A DNA stretch of 64,000 bases, taken from contig NC_068569.1 in assembly GCF_025698545.1 (NCBI RefSeq), positions 1,488,001-1,552,000 of the forward strand, given 5' to 3'. Made by a program: the position numbers and the translations under genes. A model generated the notes under the pieces. That model was not told the DNA's origin. It saw only the letters and a list, made by a program, of their open reading frames with translations, and did no database searches. Positions 12,101-24,065 of the stretch are shown piece after piece (within the stretch, counting starts at the first letter, position 1; each line of letters starts with the position of its first letter). Source of the stretch: Gossypium raimondii (lineage: Eukaryota; Streptophyta; Magnoliopsida; Malvales; Malvaceae).

Positions 12101-14611
12101 TCAGTGTCATGAACAACTAACGACCTATATATAGGTGCTTAATTAGCTTATTAAAATGAATGCAGTTGCAGGCCCCAGAAGAAAGGCAGGGAACAATTGC
12201 AGGCCACATGATCTGCTGTAATCAAACCAAACAAGCAATCTAAACAGGGACCACCACCTGATTCATAGATATCCCCATAAGTTTGTGTGACTGAAAGCAG
12301 CGCCACATTATTCCTTTTTTTATTGTCGAATTATTCAGTAAAGGAATTCAATTCTTTGTCTGTTTTACTTTCTGCCCTCGAATTGCATACACACGAGGGC
12401 ACAGACGTGTGCAGAAGTGGTTAACGTTTGGCTAAGTGCCATCTTAAATCTTTCTTTTTCATTTGATGCATGACGGCTTTTTCACTAAAATAATATAACA
12501 ATATTTTTTTACCCAAATGACATAAGAGCAATATTATTTATGTAAATAGCATGAAATCTATCGTGATTTTGGGAGGGACGTACGGCCTGGCACCATTAGT
12601 ATTTAGTGGTGATTTGGGCAGGGCACAAAACTTGTCCCAAATCCTTGCCAATAATTTCGACGATTTGAGGTATGAAAAAATTGAAATTTTCTTTTACAGG
12701 AAAAAAATTGTTGATTTATCTAAGTTAACATAATTGGTGATTTTATCCAGCAAAACTCTACATGATCCCTTTTCTACCTAACACTAATCTCTCATTACAA
12801 AAACTCAACATAAAACACAAAAAAAAATTCCAAAAAACCACTCCCAAATTTCTGAGGAAAAAAATCATTTCGATTCAAAAAATTCACTAAAAAAATTTAA
12901 ACCCTAAATCACTTAAAATTTCAAATCCTAAACCACTTTTTTTAAAGCAAATTTTATTGGTTAGCATTCTAAGACCGGGTTAGTAAGGTAAATAATATTT
13001 TGCATTATATTATGAACCAAAATTTAGATTAGTGTAATTAATATTATTACAACATTAATAATGTTATAATGTTAGTTGAATTAATACTATGTTATAATTG
13101 AAATAGTTGAAAGTGTTATAATCTTATTTAAAAAATATTATGTTATAACAATGTTAGTTATAAATTAATTAGATTAGTGTAATTATGTTTGATATTTAAA
13201 TATGTTTTTTAATAAGTATGTGAATGTATATTATCGATAATTATGGTGAAACATTTAATATAAATGTAGTAAATTATAATGAATTAAATGACAAATGTAA
13301 ACGATAATTGTAATAGTAACTTCAAATTTACTTGATGGAATGTAAATAGCTACGACTTTTTGAACTTTAAGATAAATTAGGAATCAAGATCAAAGAGAAA
13401 CAATGATTAGTTTTCATTCATTAGTAACATATATTAGGATAACTATTACATATTCATTTATGAAAAAAAACTCTATTATTAACATTTAATAAAATCATTC
13501 GTCCTAAATAAATGACTTGCGACCATTTTTTTTTCATCAACCATGTAATGTCAGTGAGAAGATACATTTCATTATTTATTGGGTTATAAATTTTACTGTT
13601 ATTTAAGTCATATACCCAACGTGCTAACTTTCAAATCTATTACCAATTGAGTTCCGACTTTTAATATATTAAAATGTACGAGTTACATACACACAGTTAG
13701 TTACTCAATATTGAGGTAAGTCACACCGTGAATGTTACAAGTGAATAAATTTATAAATGGATCTAGGATAAATTCACCTTGGGTTCTATCAAATTTATTG
13801 TCAGTCCATACAATCACACCTATATTTTTATCTTTTTGGGAGTCATTCGTTTTAATATCTAAGACAATGTATCTCCTTAATTAGACTTGATAGATGACAT
13901 AATAGTCTATTGAATCAAATTGCTCAATATTAATTCTTTAGACCATGGACGATTTAGATTACCTATTAACATAAGTTGTCTTATCGCATCATGATCTGTC
14001 CACATAATGTAACTTGATATTTGTTAGGTAACCAGTAAACCAATATTATTTGTCTATTCACTAAGGACAGAAGAAAATATAATAATTTAAATGATAAAAT
14101 TTTATTAACTAATCTATTTAAAAAAATACAAATATTAATAAATAAATAACTACACTAAAAACACTAAATCACAACACTCTCTCACTTACCCTAAATGAAT
14201 TATATTTTATATACCCATACCCTCGTTATACTAGTCATCAAAATTTTAGTAATCGAATCCGCAAAATGATACCGAGGACTTTGACTACATCAAATATTCT
14301 TTATTTATATTTTAAAATTTCATATAATGAAATACATGAAACTGTAGCATATTTGGAGATGTTGGATGATTGGGATTGGGCTAAAAGAACGAAACAAACC
14401 CAAGCCTAGCAGAACCTAATCAAGCCTTCAGCCTTGGTTTCTACTACTCCTTCCCTTTTTGCTATCAAGACCTATTCATTTGTCAACACTGAAACTCCAT
14501 GGGAGAAACAGACTTTTCGCTTTTAAATCTCACAAACACTCAAGTCTGATCTCTCAAACTGAAGCCTGCGCTTTCTTCGAGGGCTCAATTCAGATTTTCC
14601 GGGAAAAAGAG
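9149..14611. other. AT-rich spacer between transporter gene and MED17
   Basis: No convincing gene. A 60-codon open frame at 12551-12733 has no recognisable similarity. A slightly GC-richer patch at 12160-12420 holds a small hairpin (GCCCTCG / CGAGGGC near 12374-12400). The stretch at about 13730-14120 looks like a diverged dispersed repeat, possibly LTR-retrotransposon derived (low confidence). The last ~170 bp are promoter and 5' UTR of MED17, with pyrimidine-rich runs and no clear TATA box. Confidence 0.5.
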
Positions 14612-17600
14612 ATGGACGGGAACCTAGAAATCTCCTTGGATAAGCTTCCCGTTAAACGCCTCGACGCCATCGAGGAAAACGGCCTCGAGCGATACCCTCC
14701 GTAAGCGTCTCTTTCCGATCAAGCTCCGTTATATCCTAACTGATTACATTTGCTAATTTTGACTCTCTTTTTTTTTTTTTTTTGGTTTTATTTTTAAATT
14801 ATTGTATTACATAGCGAGTCTAGCTACGACGAGAAGCGAGTGTCGCTTATACGGCGAATAGACTTCGCGTGGGCGGTGGAGGAAGACGAAGAAAAGGAGA
14901 GAAAGAAGAAGCAAAAGAAGAATAGTTCTAAAGATGCCTCCGCCACGTGGCAGTGGCAGAGCATGGTGGAGAATCTCCAATTGGCTCATCAGGAGCTTTC
15001 CGTCATCATCGACCTTATCAACACTGTGAGTTCCCTAGCTTTTTGATGTTTTACTTAGGTATCGTTTTTGTGCTGTTACGTATTTATATTTGATTAAAAA
15101 TTAATAAATGTTTTATTCAACACAAAAGTAAAACTAAAACCAATTATATTACGTATCAATACTTGAATTTTTGTTGATTGAATTTAATGCCATATTTGTA
15201 TCAATATTAAATTGTTCTGTTTCTTTCCCCTTAAGTAAAAACTTGGTTTCCTGTACATCATTGTCTTTATCTTGGAATGAATGAGTGCTGAATGTAACAG
15301 AGTCTTAATAAACATTACCTTTTGGTTAGGTGAGTTCAAAAGCTATATCTGAAGTTTCCATTAGCTTCTTTGTCTGGTTGCATTTCCATTTTCCTTGACA
15401 TAGTAAGTTCAAAATGTGGAGAGTTCTGCCTTTTTTAATGGTAAATGGGAAGTCATTTAAATATGATTTTTATTTTTATTTTGTGGAAAGGTGGAAGCTA
15501 ATGATGCTGTAACGGTGGCTGGCATGACCAGGCCTAAGCCATTACCTAATGAGCTTATGTCTGATCTTGCCGTATCTGCTGCAACCAAGCTGCAATGTTA
15601 CCGGGTATTCTTCTTTTTTTTCTGGGGAATTAAAGTGATGCTCTCAACTCCTCTTGAGCTTAAGTTTGAGTTGTGTAAGATGTGTAACTACCACTCTCAT
15701 TGAAAACATGCCTATTTGTCTTGGTATCAGAGAAATTTTACGAACTTCCTATTGAGGTTTATTTCTATTGCAGCATCTGGGAAAATACTTCAAACAGTCT
15801 GCCAATGCTTTGGAACAGCAGATTGCTAGGGAAGCAAGATTTTATGGTGCTCTAATCAGGTATCCCTCTGCATTGGTTTAAAAGAATCTGAAATTTTGTT
15901 GCTACCATGTTTCGTATTCTTTACTTATTATTCTATAAGCTTATTATGCGATTTGTTTTGTGGAGGCCTTGTTCTTTTACCTGCTCCATTTCTCTTATTT
16001 CCTAACAAGTGTATAGATTGCAGCAAAATTGGAAAGTTAAACGACAGCGAGTGGCAGGTCCAGGCCCAGCTTCTAGCAATGAAGGCTTCACTATTGATCT
16101 TTTTGATAATTCATTATATAGTTCAACACCAATGTCTCGCCCGTCTTCTTTATCTTCGATACGTGTTGAACATGATTCAGCTGGGATGTTGTCTATCAAC
16201 TTACCTCCAAATTCATGCCACTCTCTTCATTTTGGTTTTCTTGGTGTGCATTCTGCTGATATACCAAAAGAATTTAATAAGATCAGGACCCATGGCTCGG
16301 TTGGGCAGCACACAAGAAACACTGAGAAAGAATCAATGAGCGATGATGAGTATGTCAAAGAAACACATTTGCTCCTTCGCGATGTTCATCAATCAATCTT
16401 CAATGATCAGGTAGAATTTGCTTTCTTTAAGCTATTTTGTGACTCTAATATGCTTTCTTACTAATATTATGTTGCTTTGATTCAGGTATTTGATATGTTG
16501 AATTGTGAAGCATTCAACCAATCTGTTGGAGTCAATGTAACTGGAATGCGAGAAAATTATCTACAATTGAGCATAGGTCAAGGAACCTCTCTATTCATAT
16601 CACTTGTGCCATCTAGTGAGGGTGACAATCAGGCTGTTGACACTGCCAATATGCAGAATGTAGATTCTGCAATTGTACCTTTGGACTCGTTTAATGAGGT
16701 GAAATTCGGAGAACGAAAACATGATACTCCTACAATGAAAAAGAAATGGGGTTTCCCTCATCGTATCAGTTGTGAAATTTATCTGCAGCAAATTGTTCAT
16801 GAACATGCATTTCTAAAAGCAAAGGATAAACCAAATTTATCTGGTACTCCAGTATCTGGCCAATCAGGAAAGGATGGACCTGGTCTTCTGGGTCATTTCT
16901 GTCTGTCTCTGGCTCATAGAATCTTTTCGAGCAGAGTTCTTATAGAGCTGGAAAATGTGGTATTTTCCTCATTAACCATTTGACTAGCATTACTACAAGT
17001 TTTACCATTTGACTAGCATTACTACAAGTTTTCTTTGGATTTTATTTTTCCTACTTCATAAAATATTTTTTCATGATATCTGTAGGTATGCAGGGTTCCA
17101 TATCTCCATTTAATGACCCACCCAACTTGGCATTCACGGAAATCATCTTGGACAATCTTTATGAAAGTTCCTCAGTCCATTCTTCATGCAGAGTCCCAAT
17201 CCCCAAGATCAGACTTCCAGAACATTAAGGATGTTATAAAATCACAATTTCATACCAAGGTGGTGCTGAGTGATGACCGTATAAATGTTGAAGGGGAAGG
17301 TGCTCCTAATGTTGTTGGCCTGTTCAAAAGAAGCTCTGAGGACATATGTTCTGTAAACAAATATGACTGCGACTTGGCTGATCTTCCTGTTATATTACTT
17401 CAGCAGGTAGGTTGCTTGTGTAAACTTCATGGAATTATGCCACTGAGTATTATTTAGATCTGTCCAATGGCCATGGACAAGTCTAGTATTGTTCTGTGAC
17501 CACTGTTTTTAAGGTTTAAATTGACTGTTAATGCTGACATGATCTGCATGTCATTCGGTATCTGCATACAATTAATATAATGAGGCTGACCAACAACCTA

Positions 17601-19189
17601 ACATTGGCATAAATCTTTAGCAGATTTGAGTACTATCATTTAGCAGATGTCTGAATGTAATCTATCTGCTTTCCCTAAGCATAAATCTTTATCCCTCCCT
17701 ATGCTGAGAGGCCGACACTAATTATTAGTAATACTTAGTTGGCTGAATTACTTGCTAGACAGTATCTATTGCAACTTTAACAGATTTAGAATACGGTATG
17801 GAAGCTATACCTTGATGGAAACAACTGTCTACTAACTTTTGGTGGTTTAGATACTTTTGACTTATTGTTTGTGCAAAACTAACGATTTCATATTATCATA
17901 ATCAAAATGAGGATAGCATAATTTATTCCTAGAAAGTTAATTAGGGTAGTGCAAATTCCTTGCTGTGCTTGGTTGTGTAGGCACAAATCATGTGATTAGT
18001 GATTACCCTGTGAGTGTTAACATAGATGAGGTGATTAGACAATAATGTGGAGGAGGAGGTTCCTTTGGTTAAAGGGGAAGAGTGGGCTGATATAGAAGCA
18101 TGAGGAGAAAGTGATGTGTTAAAGTAAAAGAATGGTTAATTTTTTTCTTAGTGTGAGAAAGACGGCCCTATTTTTCATTTTTGCTGCTGTGCTTGGTTGT
18201 GTAGGCACAAATCATGTGATTAGTGATTACCCTGTGAGTGTTAACATAGATGAGGTGATTAGACAATAATGTGGAGGAGGAGGTTCCTTTGGTTAAAGGG
18301 GAAGAGTGGGTTGATATAGAAGCATGAGGAGAAAGTGATGTGTTAAAGTAAAAGAATGGTTAATTTTTTTCTTAGTGTGAGAAAGACGGCCCTATTTTTC
18401 ATTTTTGCTGCTGTGCTTGGTTGTGTAGGCACAAATCATGTGATTAGTGATTACCCTGTGAGTGTTAACATAGATGAGGTGATTAGACAATAATGTGGAG
18501 GAGGAGGTTCCTTTGGTTAAAGGGGAAGAGTGGGTTGATATAGAAGCATGAGGAGAAAGTGATGTGTTAAAGTAAAAGAATGGTTAATTTTTTTCTTAGT
18601 GTGAGAAAGACAGCCCTATTTTTCATTTTTGCTATTTTCTGGCGTGATCTATTTGTTGTAATGAAATAGGTTTTTCTTGCATAATCACGAATCAACTGTG
18701 AATTTGATTATTTTAACTTTTGTTATTTGGTGGGTTTAATGTATACTGCATGCTATTTGTTTTCTTTACTTGCATTTGTCTGGAAGTGTGATTAGAACAT
18801 GCATGCTTGATGCATGTTCATGACTAAATATTTTGCTGATATGGCATTGACTCTGGCTACAGGTTGCAAGCCAAGTTATTCGTTGGCTTCATGGGGAAGC
18901 TCTTATGGTGGGAATAAAAACAAACAGATATTTTCTGAGCTTGGCTTTTGATCTAGAACAGGGGGAGAGTGTTAGCCTGGTGGCCCATGTGGACCCAGAA
19001 GACATACAAGGCGGCATCTCTTGGTGGTTAGTAATGGAAGATGGGTTTGCAGAGGATTGGAAACTTCAAATGGAAATTTATGATGGTACACCTGAGTATA
19101 GAAAATTTTTGGGTCATTTAAATTTGGATGTATTATACTCAACAATGATGGACTTGGTTACCTTGAGCGATGGAGGTGGAAACCACTGA
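14612..19189 (+). CDS. MED17: Mediator complex subunit 17, eight exons
   Basis: Exons 14612-14700, 14815-15025, 15491-15604, 15774-15859, 16017-16410, 16486-16959, 17086-17406 and 18863-19189 join in phase at GT-AG sites into 671 aa, close to the ~650 aa of plant MED17. The protein belongs to the head module of Mediator, which bridges transcription factors and RNA polymerase II in the nucleus. Recognisable segments are the N-terminal LDKLPVKRLDAIEE, a charged Glu/Lys run at residues 51-65, WQWQSMVENLQLAHQELSV, the LGKYFKQSANALEQQ helix, LRDVHQSIFNDQVFDMLN, and the C-terminal domain with ISCEIYLQQIVHEHAF. The start is the first ATG giving the conserved N-terminus; an in-frame ATG at 14459 would add unrelated residues. 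Intron 7 (17407-18862) is unusually long and contains a three-copy tandem repeat. The transcript probably continues to about 19460. Confidence 0.95.
17961..18633. repeat. 3 x 224-bp tandem repeat in MED17 intron 7
   Basis: Units start at 17961, 18185 and 18409, each opening TGCTGTGCTTGGTTGTGTAG. The spacing is exactly 224 bp twice. The three copies differ at only a couple of positions that I could see (a C/T in the GTGGGCTGAT box of unit 1, and a G/A in GACGGCCC of unit 3). It is non-coding, with no stop-free frame of note. Confidence 0.97.
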
Positions 19190-21250
19190 TTCCGTTAAAG
19201 TTTCATCAACATTCCTTCACATTTAAGCTCCGTTTCTATACTCAAATCAGCGATACATTTAAATTAGTTGCTGTATTATTGTGCAAGTAATTTCGGTCGT
19301 TAGTTCTCTACTCTATACTCCACATTTTCTCGCCAGCTTACTGGAATAGAGTATTAGTTTTATTGACTTGTTACAGGTTACAGCAGCTTAGAGTTGATTT
19401 TAAGTTTGCAGGTCCCTCAAGGAAAGCCCCAAACAGGACTGACAGACATCAAAATTTCCAGGTTAGGGTCACTTTCATTTCTTTATTTCACCAAAAATAA
19501 TTAAATGCAGGGCTTATAGACAAGAATTGGAGGAGAAATAAATCAGCCAATCATGTTTTCGACTAATTAATAAAAATGCCTATCCAATTCTCTTCCATTC
19601 CTGGCTTCCAGCACAGTTCGAAAAATCAACATTCCCTTTAATAGGCATATGGTATGGAATGAAATTGAAAGATGATCATATCATTTTAATGTGATAGTAA
19701 CATGATAGGCGTTTAAGTTTTTAGTTAATACCTGTCTCGGGTTTGATTTTTAGATAATATTTGTTCCCTACTTCTTGGTGGCCGACTAAAAGAAGAAAAC
19801 ACCGTCTTGCCTCCTCTTTTCTCTTCCCTTATGCAAAGTCAAAGCTGTAGAAACAAAACCTTTGACGTTCAACATCTTCACCAATCAATAGTCAAATATA
19901 ATGTCATTGAGCCTTGATGCATTGTTATTGCATCTTACGATTTGGAGTATTATTATTCATCTGATGAAAACCATGTCTATGTTTATGGCGTTCCCTTGTT
20001 CTGCAGTGTGTAACGACCCGGAACGGAGAAGATGTAATGAAATGGAGTGTTGTTTTCATATTACGATCAGAAAATTTTAGTTTTTCTTGTTTAGCTACAA
20101 CTTACCCATGATTTTATTATAGAATAAAGGGCAGAGTCCATGAAGGAGGCTCCTGCACGAATGAATCAATAAGCTTTAATCAATGGTTGACTCATATTTC
20201 TGGATTGCATAGTGTTTTCACATAATAAAAAAAAAATTGGAAAGTGAAGTTGCATCATTACTAATCAATCATCAGTAAAGTGGAACACACTCATTAATGG
20301 CTAGTTTTTTCTGGGGAAAAAGGAAATTCACTGTTAATAACCGTGATAAACAATGTTTCCTTTGAAAATATTCATTACGAGTAATAACCGTGGTAAACAA
20401 AATGCAATTGAAAATACATCCACAACTTAATTTTAATCTTGATTTTAAGTTTTGAGAAATGGAAAGTCACTGGTAGAGGAAGATGATGACTGAATTCCAG
20501 AAAATAAAATTCCATAAATGGCAGGATTTTATCTTGTGAAACACTACCTTTCATCTCCAGAGGCAAAACTCTGCTGCACGGAAGATATTTTTTTTTTGGC
20601 TGTAGATACTTCACTTTCTTTGATGAGATGGCTTACAATGATTAATTAGATTTTATGTCGCGAGTCAATTGCAGATTTGATATTACCTGCCGCATAAGTT
20701 AATACGATATTCAGCAGAGGGATTATGGGACATAAGACTCCAATATTAGAGGCCAAACCAAAATGAAAATACAATGATTAATTAGCCATCATTTTTCTGT
20801 AAGAAAATCACTATATCAATTAGAAGCACTGAAGAGAACCAAACCGCATATTAACACTGGAAATGATTACAAACAATCTGAGCTCCAATGATTTTTCAGT
20901 AACATTTGTATTCTATGGGATATACATACACTCTTACTTAATACAAAGAAAAATATCATAATCAAATTAGACCCAGTGTCCAATAGCTGTAAGACTAGAA
21001 GCCTTCATATTCATGAAGTAGTGGAGATTGTTTTTAGGCTGGAACTTTGTGTCTGCCTGACATGATTCTATTGGATCAGCAATCATGTCTCTCACCCTGC
21101 TTGTCCAAGAAAGACAAAAAGCTCTTTGCCATGCGCCATTTCTTGATTGCTCATCCATCAATTAACCAAATTGTCTTTGTCAATTATGTTCCTTAAAGAA
21201 ATTAATATCCACATCATTATCTTGCAGCAAAACCCATCACCATATTCAAA
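19190..21250. other. MED17 3' UTR and spacer
   Basis: About 19190-19460 is likely MED17 3' UTR. Beyond it no gene is established. A 64-codon frame on the minus strand (20967-21161) has a balanced, Trp-containing composition but no family I recognise and no visible splice partners. It could be an exon, a transcript of unknown function, or chance. Confidence 0.4.
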
Positions 21251-22182
21251 AGGGTTAAAAAAAAAACGTAAACTAACTAGTTGGTCACTCAACTTTTAGG
21301 GTGCTTTCATTGTGGTCACTTAAAATTAAATCATTACAATTTGGTCACTTAACTTTTAGAGTGTTTTCATTTTAGTCACTCAAGCGTTAAATATTTGATG
21401 GCGGTTAACTTTATATGTCACATCATGTTTACACTTTCATTTTAGTCACCCAACTTTTAAATGCTTTCATTTTGGTTACCCAAAAAATATCTTTTTTAAG
21501 TATTGATTGGGGTAAAAAAGTAAATCAATGATTAAAGTAAAAAGTGATAGAAACTAATATAATAGAATTTTTTATCAATTTGTACTTGTTTATCCTGTTG
21601 TCTAAAATTCTAAATTAGGGTTTTGAAATATAAAATTTTTAAATATTAGGATTCAAAGTTATAGTAGCAAATAGATTCACATTATCAATGGATAAAAAAT
21701 TTCAACAATTTATTTAATTTATTTTGATGTTTTGAAATTATTTTCAAAAACTATCAATGAAAATTATCTTTATTAGTTGTCTCTGAAACCCAAATTTCTT
21801 TTGATTATGTGATCTTAAATCTTACATGCTAAGCTAAAACAAAGAAAATCCTTACAATTAATTAAATTAATTAATTTTATCTTCTATTCCAAGCAAAACT
21901 CATAAATTTTCTTCACTTCTTTACCAAACGAAGAATAACAATTAATTCATAGTTTTGGCAATGGAATAAACAAGTATAATTTAACAATTTTTGTGTATTA
22001 TTTTAATTTTTCCACCTTTTCACTTTAATCCTTAATTTTTTTTATCCCAATTAATACTTAAAAGAATATTTTTTGGGTGACTAAAATGAAAACGATCTAA
22101 AAGTTTGCAAATATTTTATTTTAAGTAACCACAATGAAATCGGCTTAGAAGTTGGGTGACCAACTTGAGAGTTTACCCTAAA
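21251..22182. mobile_element. Long terminal-inverted-repeat element (MITE-like)
   Basis: The left end (from AGGGTTAAAA at 21251, with 'ctagttggtcactcaact') and the right end (to TTTACCCT at 22182) are inverted copies of each other over well over 100 bp. Blocks shared in inverted order are 'ttggtcacycaactt', 'ttcattgtggtyactt', 'ttttcattttagtcac' and the 'taagtattgattgggrtaaaaaa' block. There is no transposase frame in the ~930 bp. A target duplication could not be resolved, so the superfamily is open. Confidence 0.75.
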
Positions 22183-22526
22183 ATAGATTAAGTCCATAGG
22201 AGTTGTTGCTTCACAAGCAGACGATTACAGCAGTAATTTTGCTGAGCACCCCATAGTTAAGGACTTCCCTTCTGACAACTGAGCGTGAAAATTTGCTGTA
22301 AACAATGTCACATTTTCAGTTTTCAGGAAAAGGGTAAAAAATAATTTAGGCCAAAGGTGATGTCTGTCTGTCTTTATTTGGAATTTGTTAAATAATTCCT
22401 TGAATTATTAATTTATCATATATGCTTTCAACGGTGGGAAATTGATGCAATGGCAGAAGCTAAGACGGTGACAAGTATGGAGATTCCTTTCCCCATTTAC
22501 TGTTCATTCATTGTCATTGATGCAGA

Positions 22527-22534
22527 TATAAATA
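22527..22534 (+). promoter_or_regulatory. TATA-like box upstream of racemase-like gene
   Basis: TATAAATA lies ~210 bp before the ATG at 22742, in a plausible promoter position. Confidence 0.45.
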
Positions 22535-22741
22535 TACCCTTTGCAGAGTTAAGGATCATCGTCTCCGTGTGCCCTTCTTTGCCTTTTTACCTTTTCTACA
22601 ATCAATAAGATAAAATATCTAGGAACCTGCAAATTAGAGTCACCCCCCACCCCGAAGATACTTTTATCAGTGAACTCTGAAAAGTGAGAGGCATGAACAT
22701 AATCTACACATTTCATTGGTGAACTGTTTCATCTGTTAGGG

Positions 22742-24065
22742 ATGTTTGATGGAGGGTTGACTATGTCTTTCCATAAAGTAAACTGTCCACCAGTTGTAGG
22801 TAATCTAAGTAAAATCAGAAGCCAGTGTAGAACAAGACCAAACCCATGTTTTGCAGTACAAATGTCTTCAACTCTGGTACAAACAGATGAAAATGGAGAT
22901 TTTTATGAATCCAAAAAGATATCAGGTTCAAGTTCAACCGAACTAAAAAGTCAGCCCCAGAATTCCCTGCTTAGCCAAGCCAATACAGTAGGTATAATTG
23001 GAGGGGTTTCTGTTTTGTCCACTCTTATATTCCTTGAGAAACTTGTGTGGTGGAGCTCTAGGAATGGGGAGGAATGTGTTCCTTTCGTTGTCTGCAGTGA
23101 ACCGGCCCTAGACGGCGGCCGCCGTCCGGTTCATTCATCGGAAGTGAATGATGAACATATTATTATCCAGAATCTGAGGCAGAAAAGAATATTTCTCGAG
23201 AAATCTGGAGCTCGTTGCATTGTGATGCCATGCCATATCTCAAATGCATGGCATGATGAGATATCTGAGAGCTGCTCACTGCCCTTTTTTCACATTGGTG
23301 ACTGTGTTGCCAGGGAGCTCAAGGAAGCGAAATTGAAGCCACTGGATGCTGGGAGCAGTGTTCGAATTGGGGTACTTTCCACCTGTGAAACCATAGCTGT
23401 TGCTCCATATCAACAAAAATTACAGAATCAGGTATCTCAATGGTCTATTTGATTCTGGATTTGATTTTTTTTTCTGGTATCATCAAGTTTATATACATTG
23501 TACGATAATAGAAAGCTAAATTTGTGTCCTAAAAACTTTGGGTCATAAAATCAACAATCAAATTGTTAGACCAGGCGCTTAGTCATGTTATCAGAGGAAA
23601 CCGGGGAACTCTTCAAATTCAAGTTTATTAAGATTTTATTCGCCATTGTTTGCAAAATCTGTTCCTTTATTTGGTTTGGTTGGAAAACATCATATGAAAC
23701 AACTAATTTAAGACAAAACATGCCACTAGGAAGAATCTTCACTATGTTCATCCAAAAGTACACATTTTTTGCAGGGTTTTGAGGTGGTTTTGCCAGACAA
23801 GGAAACGATGGAACATATTCTAATGCCAGCAGCTGAATCATGGAACCAAAGGGACATAGAAGGGGCTCGAAACTTGCTGAGAATTGCAATTCAGGTTCTT
23901 TTAATTAGAGCTGTGAATATTGTCATCCTTGCTTCGGATGTACTGCAGAACATTTTACCTCGAGAGGATCCTCTTCTTAAAAAATGTATGGATCCCATGG
24001 ATGCTTTAGCCAGAACAACTATAAAATGGGCTAAATCTGCAAAGAAGGTACGTAGGAAAACTTGA
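22742..24065 (+). CDS. Aspartate/glutamate racemase-family protein, two exons
   Basis: Exon 1 is 22742-23431 and exon 2 is 23775-24065, joined in phase 0 (CAG|GT, GCAG|GG), giving 326 aa. Residues 1-75 are poorly structured and could be an organelle targeting region. The racemase fold starts at VGIIGGVSVLSTLIFLEKLV (83-102). The first catalytic-loop Cys is in MPCHISNAWH (Cys164), the plant version of the CNTxH loop. The GCTH loop expected in the second half reads ILASDVLQ (281-288) with no Cys. It has the family C-terminal block DPLLKKCMDPMDALARTTIKWA. Bacterial homologues interconvert D- and L-Asp/Glu; activity of this plant branch is not implied. The 3' end GTACGTAGG could also be a splice donor, so a further short exon cannot be excluded. 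The alternative start is Met8. Confidence 0.88.

Noticed and set aside
12370-12420. Possible CACACGG-type array outside LTRs
   Set aside because: Only one small GC hairpin and a single ACGTGT; not an array.
12551-12733. 60-codon open frame as a small gene
   Set aside because: No recognisable similarity, no splice or promoter context, and a C-terminal half of low-complexity AT-rich codons.
20967-21161. 64-codon minus-strand frame as a gene
   Set aside because: Composition is protein-like but nothing is recognised and no exons or promoter are visible. Left as a remark in the spacer entry.
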